From Aeolococcus sp035552595 (GTDB lineage: Bacteria > Chloroflexota > Dormibacteria > Aeolococcales > Aeolococcaceae), in assembly GCA_035552595.1 (NCBI GenBank), contig DASZKZ010000081.1, forward strand, positions 1-40,420: DNA of 40,420 nucleotides. The letters are read 5' to 3'. This document shows positions 1 through 7,607 of the stretch, piece by piece (within the stretch, counting starts at the first letter, position 1; each line of letters starts with the position of its first letter). Position numbers and translations under genes: made by a program. The notes under the pieces are model-generated. The model saw only the letters and a list, made by a program, of their open reading frames with translations. It was not told the origin of the DNA and did not search any database.

Positions 1-242
1 CCGGCCGGGGCCTGGTGACCCGCTCGGTGGCAGCACTGGTCGACCTTGCGTTCGGTCCGCTCGGGCTGCACCGGGTGGAACTGCGCGCGGCGACGCGGAA
101 TGCCCGCAGCCGTGCCGTGGCCGAGCGGCTGGGCCTGGTTCACGAGGGCACGTTGCGTGACGCCGAGCTGCTGGCGAGCGGGCACGTCGACCTGGAGATC
201 TACTCCGTGCTGTCCACCGAGTGGCCGTCGGCCGAGGGCTGA
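1..242 (+). CDS. GNAT family N-acetyltransferase, C-terminal part (partial)
   Basis: The C-terminal ~80 residues of a RimJ/RimL-like GNAT acetyltransferase, reading in from before the window and ending at TGA 240-242. The visible part opens with GRGLVTRSVAALVDLAF, the acetyl-CoA pyrophosphate loop and following helix. It continues with LGLHRVELRAATRNARSRAVAERLGLV, the typical motif B region with the conserved N-x-x-S-x-x-V pattern, and ends with HVDLEIYSVLSTEW. Members transfer acetyl groups from acetyl-CoA to protein N-termini or small amines; the substrate cannot be told from this fragment. The gene stops about 80 nt before metK and points the same way. Confidence 0.85.
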   Translation, partial: GRGLVTRSVAALVDLAFGPLGLHRVELRAATRNARSRAVAERLGLVHEGTLRDAELLASGHVDLEIYSVLSTEWPSAEG

Positions 243-259
243 GCGTCGGTCGCCATCGC

Positions 260-265
260 TACACT
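260..265 (+). promoter_or_regulatory. Possible -10 element of metK promoter
   Basis: TACACT lies in the 79-nt gap between the acetyltransferase stop and metK, about 57 nt ahead of the metK start. No clear -35 hexamer is seen (the GGCTGA at 237-242 sits at 17-nt spacing but matches poorly). The assignment rests on the TAnnnT shape and position only. Confidence 0.3.
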
Positions 266-321
266 GGCTGGGTCTCGCCGGCGCTGTTCGACGTCGGCTC
301 ACGCCTGATCGGAGCTCGCCA

Positions 322-1497
322 GTGTCTCGCCGCCTGTTCACGTCGGAGTCCGTCACCGAGGGTCATCCGGACAAGATCGCCGACCAGATCAGCGACGCCG
401 TCCTCGACGCCGTCCTCGCGAAGGACCCGCTGGGGCGGGTGGCCTGTGAGACGGCGCTCACCACGGGCACCGCGCTGGTCTTCGGCGAGATCTCCACCGA
501 TGCCTACGTGGACATCGCGGGAGTGGTGCGCCGGACCATCAAGGACATCGGCTATGTCCGGGCCAAGTACGGGTTCGACTACGAGACCTGCGGGGTGCTC
601 GTCTGCATCGATGAGCAGTCGCCCGACATCGCCCAGGGCGTCAACACCGGTGGAGCGGGCGACCAGGGAATGATGTTCGGCTTCGCCTGCGACGAGACGC
701 CGGAGCTGATGCCGGCGCCGATCCAGCTCGCCCACGGGCTGGCTCGGCGGCTCAGCGAGAAGCGCCGCGACGGGACCCTGCGCTGGTCGCGGCCCGACGG
801 CAAGACCCAGGTCACCGTCGAGTACGACGCCGACGGCCGTCCCCGGCGAGTCGACAACGTCCTGGTCAGCATCCAGCACTCCGAGGACGCCTCTCACGAG
901 CAGATCTACGACGAGATCCAGCGCCACGTGGTGGAGGCGGTGATCCCCGCGGAGTGGCTGGACGACGACACCATCCGCCACGTCAACCCCACCGGGCGCT
1001 TCGTCATCGGCGGGCCCCAGGGCGACGCCGGGCTGACCGGCCGCAAGATCATCGTGGACACCTACGGCGGCTACGCCCGCCACGGCGGGGGCGCGTTCAG
1101 CGGCAAGGATCCCACCAAGGTGGACCGCAGCGCCGCCTACGGGGCCCGCTGGGTGGCCAAGAACATCGTCGCCGCCGGCATGGCGACCAAGTGCGAGATC
1201 CAGGTGGCCTACGCCATCGGCGTGGTCAAGCCGGTGTCGGTGCTGGTGGAGACGTTCGGGACCGAGACCGTCCCCGTCGAGCGCATCGAGGAGCTCGTCT
1301 CCAAGCACTTCGACCTCTCGCCCTTCGGGATCATCTCGGCGCTCGAGCTGCGCCGCCCCATCTACCGTCAGGTCGCCGCCTTCGGCCACTTCGGCCGCAG
1401 CGACCTCGACCTGCCCTGGGAGCGCACCGACCGCGCCCTCGACCTCGCCGAGGATGCGGGCACCGAACCCATGCTCGCCGTCGCCGCCGCCGGCTGA
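322..1497 (+). CDS. metK: S-adenosylmethionine synthase (methionine adenosyltransferase)
   Basis: Makes S-adenosylmethionine from methionine and ATP in the cytosol. The 391-residue product has the family's normal length. The GTG start at 322 gives the conserved N-terminus VSRRLFTSESVTEGHPDKIADQ, with the ATP-binding GHPDK at about residues 14-18, and is preceded by GGAG at 311-314. Further marks are GAGDQG at about 111-116 (signature 1), then GRFVIGGPQGDAGLTGRK, and GGGAFSGKD at about 255-263 (signature 2, phosphate-binding loop). No SAM riboswitch fits into the 79-nt upstream gap. manC follows 36 nt later and may be co-transcribed. In-frame upstream sequence overlaps the acetyltransferase and is not metK-like. 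Confidence 0.97.
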   Translation: MSRRLFTSESVTEGHPDKIADQISDAVLDAVLAKDPLGRVACETALTTGTALVFGEISTDAYVDIAGVVRRTIKDIGYVRAKYGFDYETCGVLVCIDEQSPDIAQGVNTGGAGDQGMMFGFACDETPELMPAPIQLAHGLARRLSEKRRDGTLRWSRPDGKTQVTVEYDADGRPRRVDNVLVSIQHSEDASHEQIYDEIQRHVVEAVIPAEWLDDDTIRHVNPTGRFVIGGPQGDAGLTGRKIIVDTYGGYARHGGGAFSGKDPTKVDRSAAYGARWVAKNIVAAGMATKCEIQVAYAIGVVKPVSVLVETFGTETVPVERIEELVSKHFDLSPFGIISALELRRPIYRQVAAFGHFGRSDLDLPWERTDRALDLAEDAGTEPMLAVAAAG

Positions 1498-1533
1498 CCC
1501 TGCAGCCGCGGCTTCTCGGGCATCATCGCGGCG

Positions 1534-2673
1534 GTGGCATTCCACATCCTCGTCCTCGCCGGAGGCAGCGGCACCCGCCTCTGGCCCCTCAGCCGGGAGT
1601 CGCTGCCCAAGCACCTGCTCCCCCTGGGACCGCAGGGCGAGTCCCTGCTCCGCGCCACCGTGGACCGGGTCGCGCCGCTCGCTGACGCCGTCCACGTGGT
1701 CACCGCCCGCGATCAGCTGGCGGGCTGCGCCACCGCCCTGGGGAGCGGCGCGGCGACCCACCTCTCGGTGATCGCCGAACCGGCCCCGCGGGGCACCGGG
1801 CCCGCGCTCGGCCTGGCCGTTCACCAGATCGCCGCCGCCGACCCCGACGCGCTCATCGTGTCCGTCCACGCCGACCACCACGTCAGCGACGTCAGCGCCT
1901 ACCGGGCGGCGATCCTGGCCGCTGCCGGGTGGGCCGCCGCCAGCGGAGGCCTGGCCACGGTCGGCCTCCATCCCACCCACCCGGCCACCGGGCTCGGCTA
2001 CATCGAGGTGGGCGAGCCCCAGCCGCCCGGCGCCTGGGTGGCGCCTGGTGCCGCCGACGCCGATCCCGTTCTGCTCGCCGCCGCCGCGGCGCTGCCCGCC
2101 GCCCATGCAGCCGCCTTCGTGGAGAAGCCGTCGTATGAGCGAGCCCGCGCATTCCTGGCGGGGGACCGCCATCTCTGGAACCTCGGGCTCTTCGCCTGGA
2201 CCGCCGGCGCCTTCCTCGGTGAGCTGAACCGCGCCGCACCCGCGCTGGACTCCACCCTGCGCGAGGTGGTCGAGGAGAGCGCCGCCGGTCACCAGGAGCG
2301 CGCCGCGGAGCTCTACTCGGCGCTGCCCACCCAGGCGGTGGAACCGCTGCTGCTCGAGGGCAGCGCCCGTCTCACCGTGGTCCGAGCCGGCTTCGAGTGG
2401 TCCGACCTGGGGTCGTGGAGCGACCTCTTGGCGGCCGGAGCGGCGCACGCCGACGCCGACGGCAACGTCGCCGTGGGAGACACCCTGCTGGTCGACGCCC
2501 ACGACTGCTTGGTCGAATCACGCGGAGGCCGGGCGGTGGTGGTCATGGGTGTCGACGGGCTGGTCGTCGTGGACACCGGCGACAGCCTCCTGGTCATGCC
2601 GGCGAACGCCTCACAACGGGTTAGAGAGGTGGTGGACCGGCTCCGCGCCGCAGGCCGGCTCGAGATCCTCTGA
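1534..2673 (+). CDS. manC: Mannose-1-phosphate guanylyltransferase
   Basis: Forms GDP-mannose from mannose 1-phosphate and GTP, supplying glycans and glycolipids. The 379-residue protein starts at GTG 1534 (V-A-F-H-I-L-V). It carries the nucleotidyltransferase loop LAGGSGTRLWPLSRESLPK at about residues 8-26, then AAFVEKPSYERA near 192-203 (sugar-binding FVEKP) and DRHLWNLGLFAWTAG, all typical of the GMP family. It has only the transferase and beta-helix part. The type II phosphomannose isomerase domain often fused at the C-terminus is absent, and a separate cupin gene two genes downstream (4668) supplies the equivalent. No good Shine-Dalgarno is visible before the start, which suggests read-through from metK. 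A 12-bp palindrome covers the stop codon. Confidence 0.93.
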   Translation: MAFHILVLAGGSGTRLWPLSRESLPKHLLPLGPQGESLLRATVDRVAPLADAVHVVTARDQLAGCATALGSGAATHLSVIAEPAPRGTGPALGLAVHQIAAADPDALIVSVHADHHVSDVSAYRAAILAAAGWAAASGGLATVGLHPTHPATGLGYIEVGEPQPPGAWVAPGAADADPVLLAAAAALPAAHAAAFVEKPSYERARAFLAGDRHLWNLGLFAWTAGAFLGELNRAAPALDSTLREVVEESAAGHQERAAELYSALPTQAVEPLLLEGSARLTVVRAGFEWSDLGSWSDLLAAGAAHADADGNVAVGDTLLVDAHDCLVESRGGRAVVVMGVDGLVVVDTGDSLLVMPANASQRVREVVDRLRAAGRLEIL

Positions 2674-2683
2674 CCGATCGGTC
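2672..2683. repeat. 12-bp perfect palindrome at manC stop
   Basis: GACCGATCGGTC is a perfect inverted repeat without loop, overlapping the manC stop codon, in the 25-nt convergent gap to the lipoprotein gene. No T-tract follows, so it is not a standard intrinsic terminator. Role unknown; it may be chance. Confidence 0.4.
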
Positions 2684-2698
2684 GTTCCCAGGGCGCGC

Positions 2699-3130
2699 TC
2701 AGGTCGGGCTGGGCGGGGCGGTCAGCTCGAAGACGGCTGAGGCGATGGTCCCCACCGGCGCGGGCCCGGTCAGCTGCACCGGGGCGGTGCTCCCCGGAGC
2801 GACGTCGACCTGGCCGCCCGTGACATCGCCGACCAGGCGGTGCTGCGGGTCATAGATCGATCCGCGGATGATCAGCGTGACCGTCGTCGCCGCCGTCGAG
2901 CGGACCGAGAGGTGAGCGACCAGCGTCCCCGCATCGTCGAGCTTGAAGGTCGCCGACGAGGTGTCGATGACGGCGGCCGCGTTGCCCCGCTGGGTGATCG
3001 ACACCGCTCCGGTCGAGAACGGGCTCGTTGACGGCGCCTGGGGAAGCTGGGTGTCGCTGCCGCACCCGGCCAGCGCCGCCACCAGCAGTGTGGCGCAAGC
3101 CAGGCCCGTGACTGTCGGCGGCGGGCGCAT
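2699..3130 (-). CDS. Putative lipoprotein of unknown function
   Basis: A 143-residue secreted lipoprotein. The N-terminus has a short hydrophobic signal followed by the lipobox LAGC (VAALAGCGSD, Cys about residue 22). A low-complexity linker follows (QLPQAPSTSPFSTG). The mature domain (about 45-140) alternates beta-strand-like stretches such as ATFKLDDAGTLVAHLSVRS and TTVTLIIRGSIYDPQ. This resembles a small Ig-like or DUF-type beta sandwich, but I recognise no family. It lies on the opposite strand between manC and the phosphohexomutase, so it is not part of their operon. TAGGAT sits 6 nt before the ATG, suggesting a leaderless transcript. Confidence 0.75.
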   Translation of the reverse strand: MRPPPTVTGLACATLLVAALAGCGSDTQLPQAPSTSPFSTGAVSITQRGNAAAVIDTSSATFKLDDAGTLVAHLSVRSTAATTVTLIIRGSIYDPQHRLVGDVTGGQVDVAPGSTAPVQLTGPAPVGTIASAVFELTAPPSPT

Positions 3131-3136
3131 CGAATC

Positions 3137-3142
3137 ATCCTA
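3137..3142 (-). promoter_or_regulatory. -10 element, leaderless promoter of the lipoprotein gene
   Basis: On the minus strand TAGGAT is followed by 6 nt and then the ATG of the lipoprotein gene. A start site 6-7 nt after the hexamer would fall on the start codon, giving a leaderless mRNA. No Shine-Dalgarno is present and no convincing -35 is seen. Confidence 0.5.
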
Positions 3143-3209
3143 CCAACTGGTTCCGGCACGCACCGGCGGCGGTCGAGGGCGTGCACCGGCATCGCTCCCA
3201 TCCGGCAGA

Positions 3210-4652
3210 ATGCCGCTGATGCCCGCTGAGATCCACTTTGGAACCGACGGCTGGCGAGCCGTCGTCGGCGACGACTTCACCTACCACAACGTCCGTGCCG
3301 TGGCGCAGGGGGTGGCCGCCTTCCTCGACGGGGAGACCCGTCCCGTGGTGGTCGGCCACGACGCGCGCTACTGCGCCGAGCTGTTCGCCCGTGAGGTGGC
3401 ACGGGTGCTCGCCGCCAACGGTCGCAGGGTCATCCTGCTCGACCGCGTCACCGCCACCCCGGCGGTGTCGTGGACGGTGGTCGAGAGGGGCGCCGCCGGC
3501 GGAGTTGTGGTCACCGCCAGCCACAACCCGATGGAGTTCAACGGCCTCAAGTACAAGCCGGACTTCGGGGGATCGGCCTCGCCCGAGGTGGTCGCGGAGC
3601 TGGAGCGGAACACCGCACGAGCGCTGACCGCCGGCGTCGCCACCATGCCCTTCGACGAGGCCGTCAGCGCCGGCAGGGTGGAGCTGCTCGATCCTCTGCC
3701 CTCATACCTCGAGCAGCTGGGCCGCATGGTGGACGTGGGCAGGCTGCGTGCCGCCGGGTTGCGCGTTGCTCACGAGGCGATGTACGGCGCCGGGGCCGGC
3801 CTGATCGCCCGGGTCCTCGACGGGGGCAGCACCACCGTCACCGAGCTCCATGCCGAGCGCAACCCGGGATTCGGCGGCATGCACCCCGAACCCATCGACC
3901 GATATATGCCGGAAGCGATGGCGCTGATGGCCCGGGGCGATCATGACGTGCTCATCGCCAACGACGGCGATGCCGACCGGGTGGGCATCATCGACGAGAC
4001 CGGGCGCTACATCAACCAGCTCGAGGTGATGGCGCTGTTCACCTTGTACCTGCTGGAGAAGCGCGGCTTGCGCGGGGACATCGTGCGCTCCCTGACCACC
4101 TCCGGGATGGTCGACGCGCTGGGCCAGCGATTCGGTGTCACCGTCCACGAGATGCCGGTCGGATTCAAGTACATCGGGGCCACCATGCGTGAGACGGACG
4201 CGCTGCTCGGAGGTGAGGAATCGGGCGGCTTCGCCTTCCGTGGCCACATCCCCGAACGGGACGGCATCCTCGCCGGCCTGATGGTCGCCGACATGATCGT
4301 GGAGTACGGGCAATCCCTGTCGCGGATCCTCGCCCACCTGGTCGAGCTGGTGGGACCGCACGCCTACAAGCGCCACGACATCCGCTTCGATCGCGACGGG
4401 TACGAGAAGCGCAAGGCGGAGGTGTACCAGCGCCTCGAGAAGGATGTGCCGCGGGAGATCGCCGGCGAGAAGGTGGTGCGCACCCGCACCGACGACGGCT
4501 TCAAGTTCTATCTCGATGACGGCTCGTGGGTGCTGATGCGCATGAGCGGCACCGAGCCCCTGATGCGCGTCTACAGCGAGGCGGCGACCGCCGGCCGTGT
4601 CGACGAGCTGCTCACCGCTCTCGAGGAGCACCTCGGTGTCCAACCCCAGTAG
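3210..4652 (+). CDS. Phosphoglucomutase/phosphomannomutase (alpha-D-phosphohexomutase)
   Basis: Interconverts hexose 1- and 6-phosphates; next to manC it probably turns mannose 6-phosphate into mannose 1-phosphate and may also act on glucose phosphates. It is 480 residues from ATG 3210; an in-frame ATG at 3219 is an equally possible start. All four family motifs are visible: TASHNP with the phosphoserine at about residue 104, the metal-binding loop NDGDADRVG, the sugar-binding loop GGEESGG, and the phosphate-binding RMSGTEPLMRVY near the C-terminus. The opening IHFGTDGWRAVVGDDFT is typical of the PgcA/GlmM-like branch. Substrate preference (mannose, glucose or glucosamine) cannot be decided from sequence. 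The isomerase cupin starts 15 nt after its stop. Confidence 0.92.
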   Translation: MPLMPAEIHFGTDGWRAVVGDDFTYHNVRAVAQGVAAFLDGETRPVVVGHDARYCAELFAREVARVLAANGRRVILLDRVTATPAVSWTVVERGAAGGVVVTASHNPMEFNGLKYKPDFGGSASPEVVAELERNTARALTAGVATMPFDEAVSAGRVELLDPLPSYLEQLGRMVDVGRLRAAGLRVAHEAMYGAGAGLIARVLDGGSTTVTELHAERNPGFGGMHPEPIDRYMPEAMALMARGDHDVLIANDGDADRVGIIDETGRYINQLEVMALFTLYLLEKRGLRGDIVRSLTTSGMVDALGQRFGVTVHEMPVGFKYIGATMRETDALLGGEESGGFAFRGHIPERDGILAGLMVADMIVEYGQSLSRILAHLVELVGPHAYKRHDIRFDRDGYEKRKAEVYQRLEKDVPREIAGEKVVRTRTDDGFKFYLDDGSWVLMRMSGTEPLMRVYSEAATAGRVDELLTALEEHLGVQPQ

Positions 4653-4659
4653 GCTGGGG
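4644..4659 (+). other. Short hairpin over the phosphohexomutase stop codon
   Basis: CCCCAG (4644-4649), loop TAGG, CTGGGG (4654-4659): a perfect 6-bp G/C-rich stem. The loop contains the TAG stop of the mutase gene. No T-run follows. The same bases hold TAGGCT (4650-4655), the -10 hexamer seen before other genes here, 12 nt ahead of the downstream ATG. Confidence 0.45.
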
Positions 4660-4667
4660 GTGAGCGG

Positions 4668-5066
4668 ATGAGCGATGTCGTCGAGGCATCGGACGTCCAG
4701 GGACCGCAGCCCCACCTGGTGGAGAAGCCCTGGGGTCACGAGCTGCGATGGGCGATCACCGACCGGTACCTCGGCAAGCTCATCCACGTGAACAAGGGAC
4801 ACCGCCTCAGCCTCCAGTACCACGTGCAGAAGGACGAGGCCATCTTCATCACGTCGGGAATCCTCGACCTGGTGCTCGAGGACGACGCGGGCGATCTGCA
4901 TGTGCACCGGATGACCCCGGGCATGAGCGCGCGGGTGCGCCCCGGGCGCCGCCACCGCTTCATCGCGGTGGAGGACACCGAGCTCTTCGAGGTCTCCTCA
5001 CCCGAGATGGATGACGTTGTGCGCCTGGAGGACAGCTACGGACGCGCGGGCAGCAGCGCGGACTGA
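4668..5066 (+). CDS. Type II phosphomannose isomerase-like cupin (mannose-6-phosphate isomerase)
   Basis: A single-domain 132-residue cupin matching the C-terminal isomerase half of bifunctional ManC/AlgA enzymes. It probably interconverts fructose 6-phosphate and mannose 6-phosphate with a bound metal. Visible signatures are VEKPWGHELRW at about residues 17-27, the metal-site stretch HRLSLQYHVQKDEAIFITSG at about 45-64, RPGRRHRF with the late cupin His near 90, and the closing MDDVVRLEDSYGR, equivalent to the EDDIVRxxDxYGR of type II isomerases. It follows the mutase by 15 nt. With manC, the three genes cover fructose 6-phosphate to GDP-mannose. A role as a metal-binding sugar sensor is less likely. 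Confidence 0.82.
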   Translation: MSDVVEASDVQGPQPHLVEKPWGHELRWAITDRYLGKLIHVNKGHRLSLQYHVQKDEAIFITSGILDLVLEDDAGDLHVHRMTPGMSARVRPGRRHRFIAVEDTELFEVSSPEMDDVVRLEDSYGRAGSSAD

Positions 5067-5109
5067 GCCATCCGCAGCCCGGGCGGCGCCGGGGTGACGG
5101 TGGCGACCC

Positions 5110-5964
5110 GTGGATAACCGCGATGCTCCCCGGCGCAGCCGGGGCAACGCCTTCTACGCCGAGAGCGCCCGGGCAGCGCTGGGCCTGGGAGGCGAGGTGC
5201 ACTCGCTCGCCGACGTGCCCCTGCCGCTGGTGCACACCGCGCTCGGCATCGCCGTCTGCGCGGTGGTCGCGGCCCTGCGACCTCAGGTGCTCGGTTTGCG
5301 GATCAGCGTCATCGTCTGCGGCTCGCTGGCCATGGCGACAGCCCTCGCTCTCACCCTCTACGACAGCCTCGTGTACGGGCGCGACCTGCGCCACGCCCTG
5401 GCCGCGACCGCCCTGCCGGTGGCGGCGATCGCCGCCTTCGTGGCGGTGCTGGGTGGCACCGGAGAGCTCGCCCTGCGCGCGCCCGCCGGTCTCATCGCCG
5501 CACTGGTCATCGGGGGCATCCCCCACCTGGGTGGCCTGCGCGCCGCCGGGCGCGAGGGCACCGCCACCCGATTGCTGCGCGACGGGGCCGGGATCGCCGT
5601 CCTGGCTCCGCTGCTGCTCGCCGCCTTCGACGGACCGCTGTCGAGCGCGGCCAGCGCGGCGCTGTGTGGGGCGGGGGTGTTCCTGGTCTCGGCCGACGCG
5701 CTGCTCACCGAGGAGCTGCGCGGCCGGGCGGCGGCGGCCGGGGCGGCGGTGCTCGCGGGAATCATGGCGGGACTGGTGTTCGTGCTCCCCGCCACCGGCC
5801 GAGACACGATTCGGGCCGCCCTGGTGCTGATCCTCTGGTACGGCCTGCGCGGGCTGATCGCGGCAACCCTGAGCCGCGGCAGCCGGGGGGCGCTGGTCGC
5901 CGAATATGCGGTGTTCGTGGTCGGGGCCGCCGGGGTGATCGCCGTGCGCACCATGCGCGGCTGA
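5110..5964 (+). CDS. Multi-pass membrane protein of unknown function
   Basis: A 284-residue integral membrane protein with a GTG start at 5110 (V-D-N-R-D-A-P). A charged N-terminal segment of about 40 residues (PRRSRGNAFYAESARAALG) precedes roughly eight hydrophobic segments, for example VHTALGIAVCAVVAAL, ISVIVCGSLAMATALALTL, AATALPVAAIAAFVAVLG, GIAVLAPLLLAAF and AEYAVFVVGAAGVIAVRT. No catalytic or transport motif is recognisable. It lies 43 nt after the isomerase gene on the same strand, so co-transcription is possible, but its GC-rich leader shows no clear signal. It ends tail-to-tail with the diguanylate cyclase, only 19 nt apart. Confidence 0.72.
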   Translation: MDNRDAPRRSRGNAFYAESARAALGLGGEVHSLADVPLPLVHTALGIAVCAVVAALRPQVLGLRISVIVCGSLAMATALALTLYDSLVYGRDLRHALAATALPVAAIAAFVAVLGGTGELALRAPAGLIAALVIGGIPHLGGLRAAGREGTATRLLRDGAGIAVLAPLLLAAFDGPLSSAASAALCGAGVFLVSADALLTEELRGRAAAAGAAVLAGIMAGLVFVLPATGRDTIRAALVLILWYGLRGLIAATLSRGSRGALVAEYAVFVVGAAGVIAVRTMRG

Positions 5965-5983
5965 GGGATGCGGACGGCGCCGG

Positions 5984-6778
5984 CTAGCGGCGGAGCGCGC
6001 GCTCCCGCTGGCGGGGCCGCGCTCGGCGGCCGGCGTAGAGGGCGGCGTCCGCCCGTTCCACGAGCGCGTCGACGCTGTCGCCCGGCGCCAGCTCGGCGAT
6101 GCCCACGCTGATGGTGCCGCCACTGCACGCCAGCACGTGCTCACGCAGCGTGGCCGCGGTCCGCACCGCCTCCAGCGCGCCGCTGTCGGTGAGCACGCAG
6201 AGGAACTCGTCGCCGCCGTAGCGAATGATCAGGTCATACGAGCGCAGGCGCTCGCGCATCGCCGCCACGGTGACACGCAGACGTTCATCGCCAGCCGCAT
6301 GGCCGGCGCGATCGTTGACCTCCTTGAGGCCGTCGACGTCGACGAAGATGGTGACCAGGCCCTTGCCGGCGAAGCGACGGGTGCGATCGATCTCCCTCTG
6401 GAGCGCGGCAAGCCCTGCGCCGCGGCGCAGGGCTCCGGTGAGCTCGTCGACGGTGACCTGGTCGGCGAGCCGGGCGCACTGGTCGACGAGCGCGCGGAGC
6501 CGATCGAGGGCGCGGGTGATGTCCTCGTTGCCCATGTGGGCCAGCGCGGCATCGTCGACGCCGAGTGCCGCGGCGAGGAGCTGCCGGGATCGGGGCAGAG
6601 GCAATCGGGCGCGGCCACCCGGCTGGCCGGTGGTGACCCAGCCGACCAGGTCCGCGGTGGCGTCGCCGATCTCGGGAAGGGCTGCCGCGAGCGCCTCGCG
6701 ACGCAGTGCGTAGGGGTCGGCGAGCTCACCGGCGGGCGCTGCCGGCGGGGTTCCCGTGGTCCTGTTCTGGCGCGGCAC
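5984..6778 (-). CDS. Diguanylate cyclase (GGDEF domain)
   Basis: Predicted to make cyclic di-GMP from two GTP. It is 264 residues, GTG start at 6778 with GAGGGGA about 7 nt upstream. The N-terminal ~130 residues are soluble and have no recognisable sensory domain, ending in a helical stretch (DITRALDRLRALVDQCARLADQ) that may form the dimerising stalk. The GGDEF domain starts at VDELTGALRRGAGL and contains FVDVDGLKEVNDRAGHAAGD and an intact active site RYGGDEF at about 187-191. RSYD lies five residues ahead of GGDEF, matching the RxxD inhibitory I-site, so product feedback is expected. No EAL domain and no membrane segment are present. It is not in an operon with its neighbours. Confidence 0.9.
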   Translation of the reverse strand: MPRQNRTTGTPPAAPAGELADPYALRREALAAALPEIGDATADLVGWVTTGQPGGRARLPLPRSRQLLAAALGVDDAALAHMGNEDITRALDRLRALVDQCARLADQVTVDELTGALRRGAGLAALQREIDRTRRFAGKGLVTIFVDVDGLKEVNDRAGHAAGDERLRVTVAAMRERLRSYDLIIRYGGDEFLCVLTDSGALEAVRTAATLREHVLACSGGTISVGIAELAPGDSVDALVERADAALYAGRRARPRQRERALRR

Positions 6779-6848
6779 CGCAGTTCCCCTCAGTGGCTGT
6801 CGCTCACGCTATGGTGACACGAACGGAAGTTCTGTGCGGTTTGGCGTC

Positions 6849-7607
6849 CTACATGCCCAGGTAGGCGCGCTGCACCTCGGGAGAGCGGAGCAGGTCCTGA
6901 GCGGGCCCCTGGATGGCCACCTGTCCCGTCTCCAGGACATAGCCACGGCGCGCGGTGTTGAGGGCCAGGAGCGCGTTCTGCTCGATGAGCAGAACGGTGG
7001 TGCCCCCCTGGTTGATCTCGCGGATGACGGCGAAGACTGCGTCGACCACGATCGGCGCCAGGCCCAGGGATGGCTCGTCGAGGAGCAGGACGGTGGGCCG
7101 CGCCATCAGGGCGCGACCGATGGCGACCATCTGCTGCTCGCCGCCGGAGAGACTTCCCGCGAGCTGGCCGGAGCGCTCCTTGACCCGCGGAAAGAGCTGG
7201 TAGACACGCTCGAAATCGCTGCGGATGCCGCTGCGATCGCGCCTTGCGTATGCGCCCATCTCGAGGTTCTCGCGCACGGTCAAGCGGCTGAACAGGCGGC
7301 GTCCCTCGGGAGCGTGGCCGACGCCGAGGCGGGCGATCTTCTCCGAGCCGAGGCCTGAGATGCGTTGACCACGGAGCAACACCTCGCCCTTGGCAGGACG
7401 GATCAGCCCGCTGATGGTGCGCAGCGTGGTGCTCTTGCCGGCACCGTTGCTCCCGATCAGCGCCACGATCTCGCCGTCATCGACGGTGAGCGAGACCCCG
7501 CTGAGCGCCTGCGTGCGTCCGTAGAAGACGTCGACACCGCGGAGCTCGAGCACCGGGGTGCCGTGTGCCGCGGGTGGGGTGGCGGCGGCGGCTTCGGCGG
7601 AGGTCAT
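6849..7607 (-). CDS. livF: Branched-chain amino acid ABC transporter, ATP-binding protein LivF
   Basis: Second ATPase of a Liv/HAAT-type importer: 252 residues from ATG 7607. That start overlaps the livG stop as ATGA; an open frame continues upstream but only as livG antisense and shadow sequence. Visible are Walker A GSNGAGKST, the Q-loop region, signature LSGGEQQM, Walker B PTVLLLDEPSLGL and the H-loop region (VLLIEQNALLAL, with Gln-Asn where many ATPases carry His, as is common in LivF). It ends with QDLLRSPEVQRAYLGM, the typical LivF tail. It is the last gene of the operon; no terminator is evident in the 70 nt before the next gene. Confidence 0.95.
   Translation of the reverse strand: MTSAEAAAATPPAAHGTPVLELRGVDVFYGRTQALSGVSLTVDDGEIVALIGSNGAGKSTTLRTISGLIRPAKGEVLLRGQRISGLGSEKIARLGVGHAPEGRRLFSRLTVRENLEMGAYARRDRSGIRSDFERVYQLFPRVKERSGQLAGSLSGGEQQMVAIGRALMARPTVLLLDEPSLGLAPIVVDAVFAVIREINQGGTTVLLIEQNALLALNTARRGYVLETGQVAIQGPAQDLLRSPEVQRAYLGM

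Noticed and set aside
243..321. SAM riboswitch before metK
   Set aside because: The gap is only 79 nt and shows none of the conserved SAM-I helices or core, and no terminator.
259..2502. A 747-codon minus-strand open frame opposite metK and manC
   Set aside because: Antisense shadow of two recognised genes, with repetitive Gly/Asp/His/Val composition.
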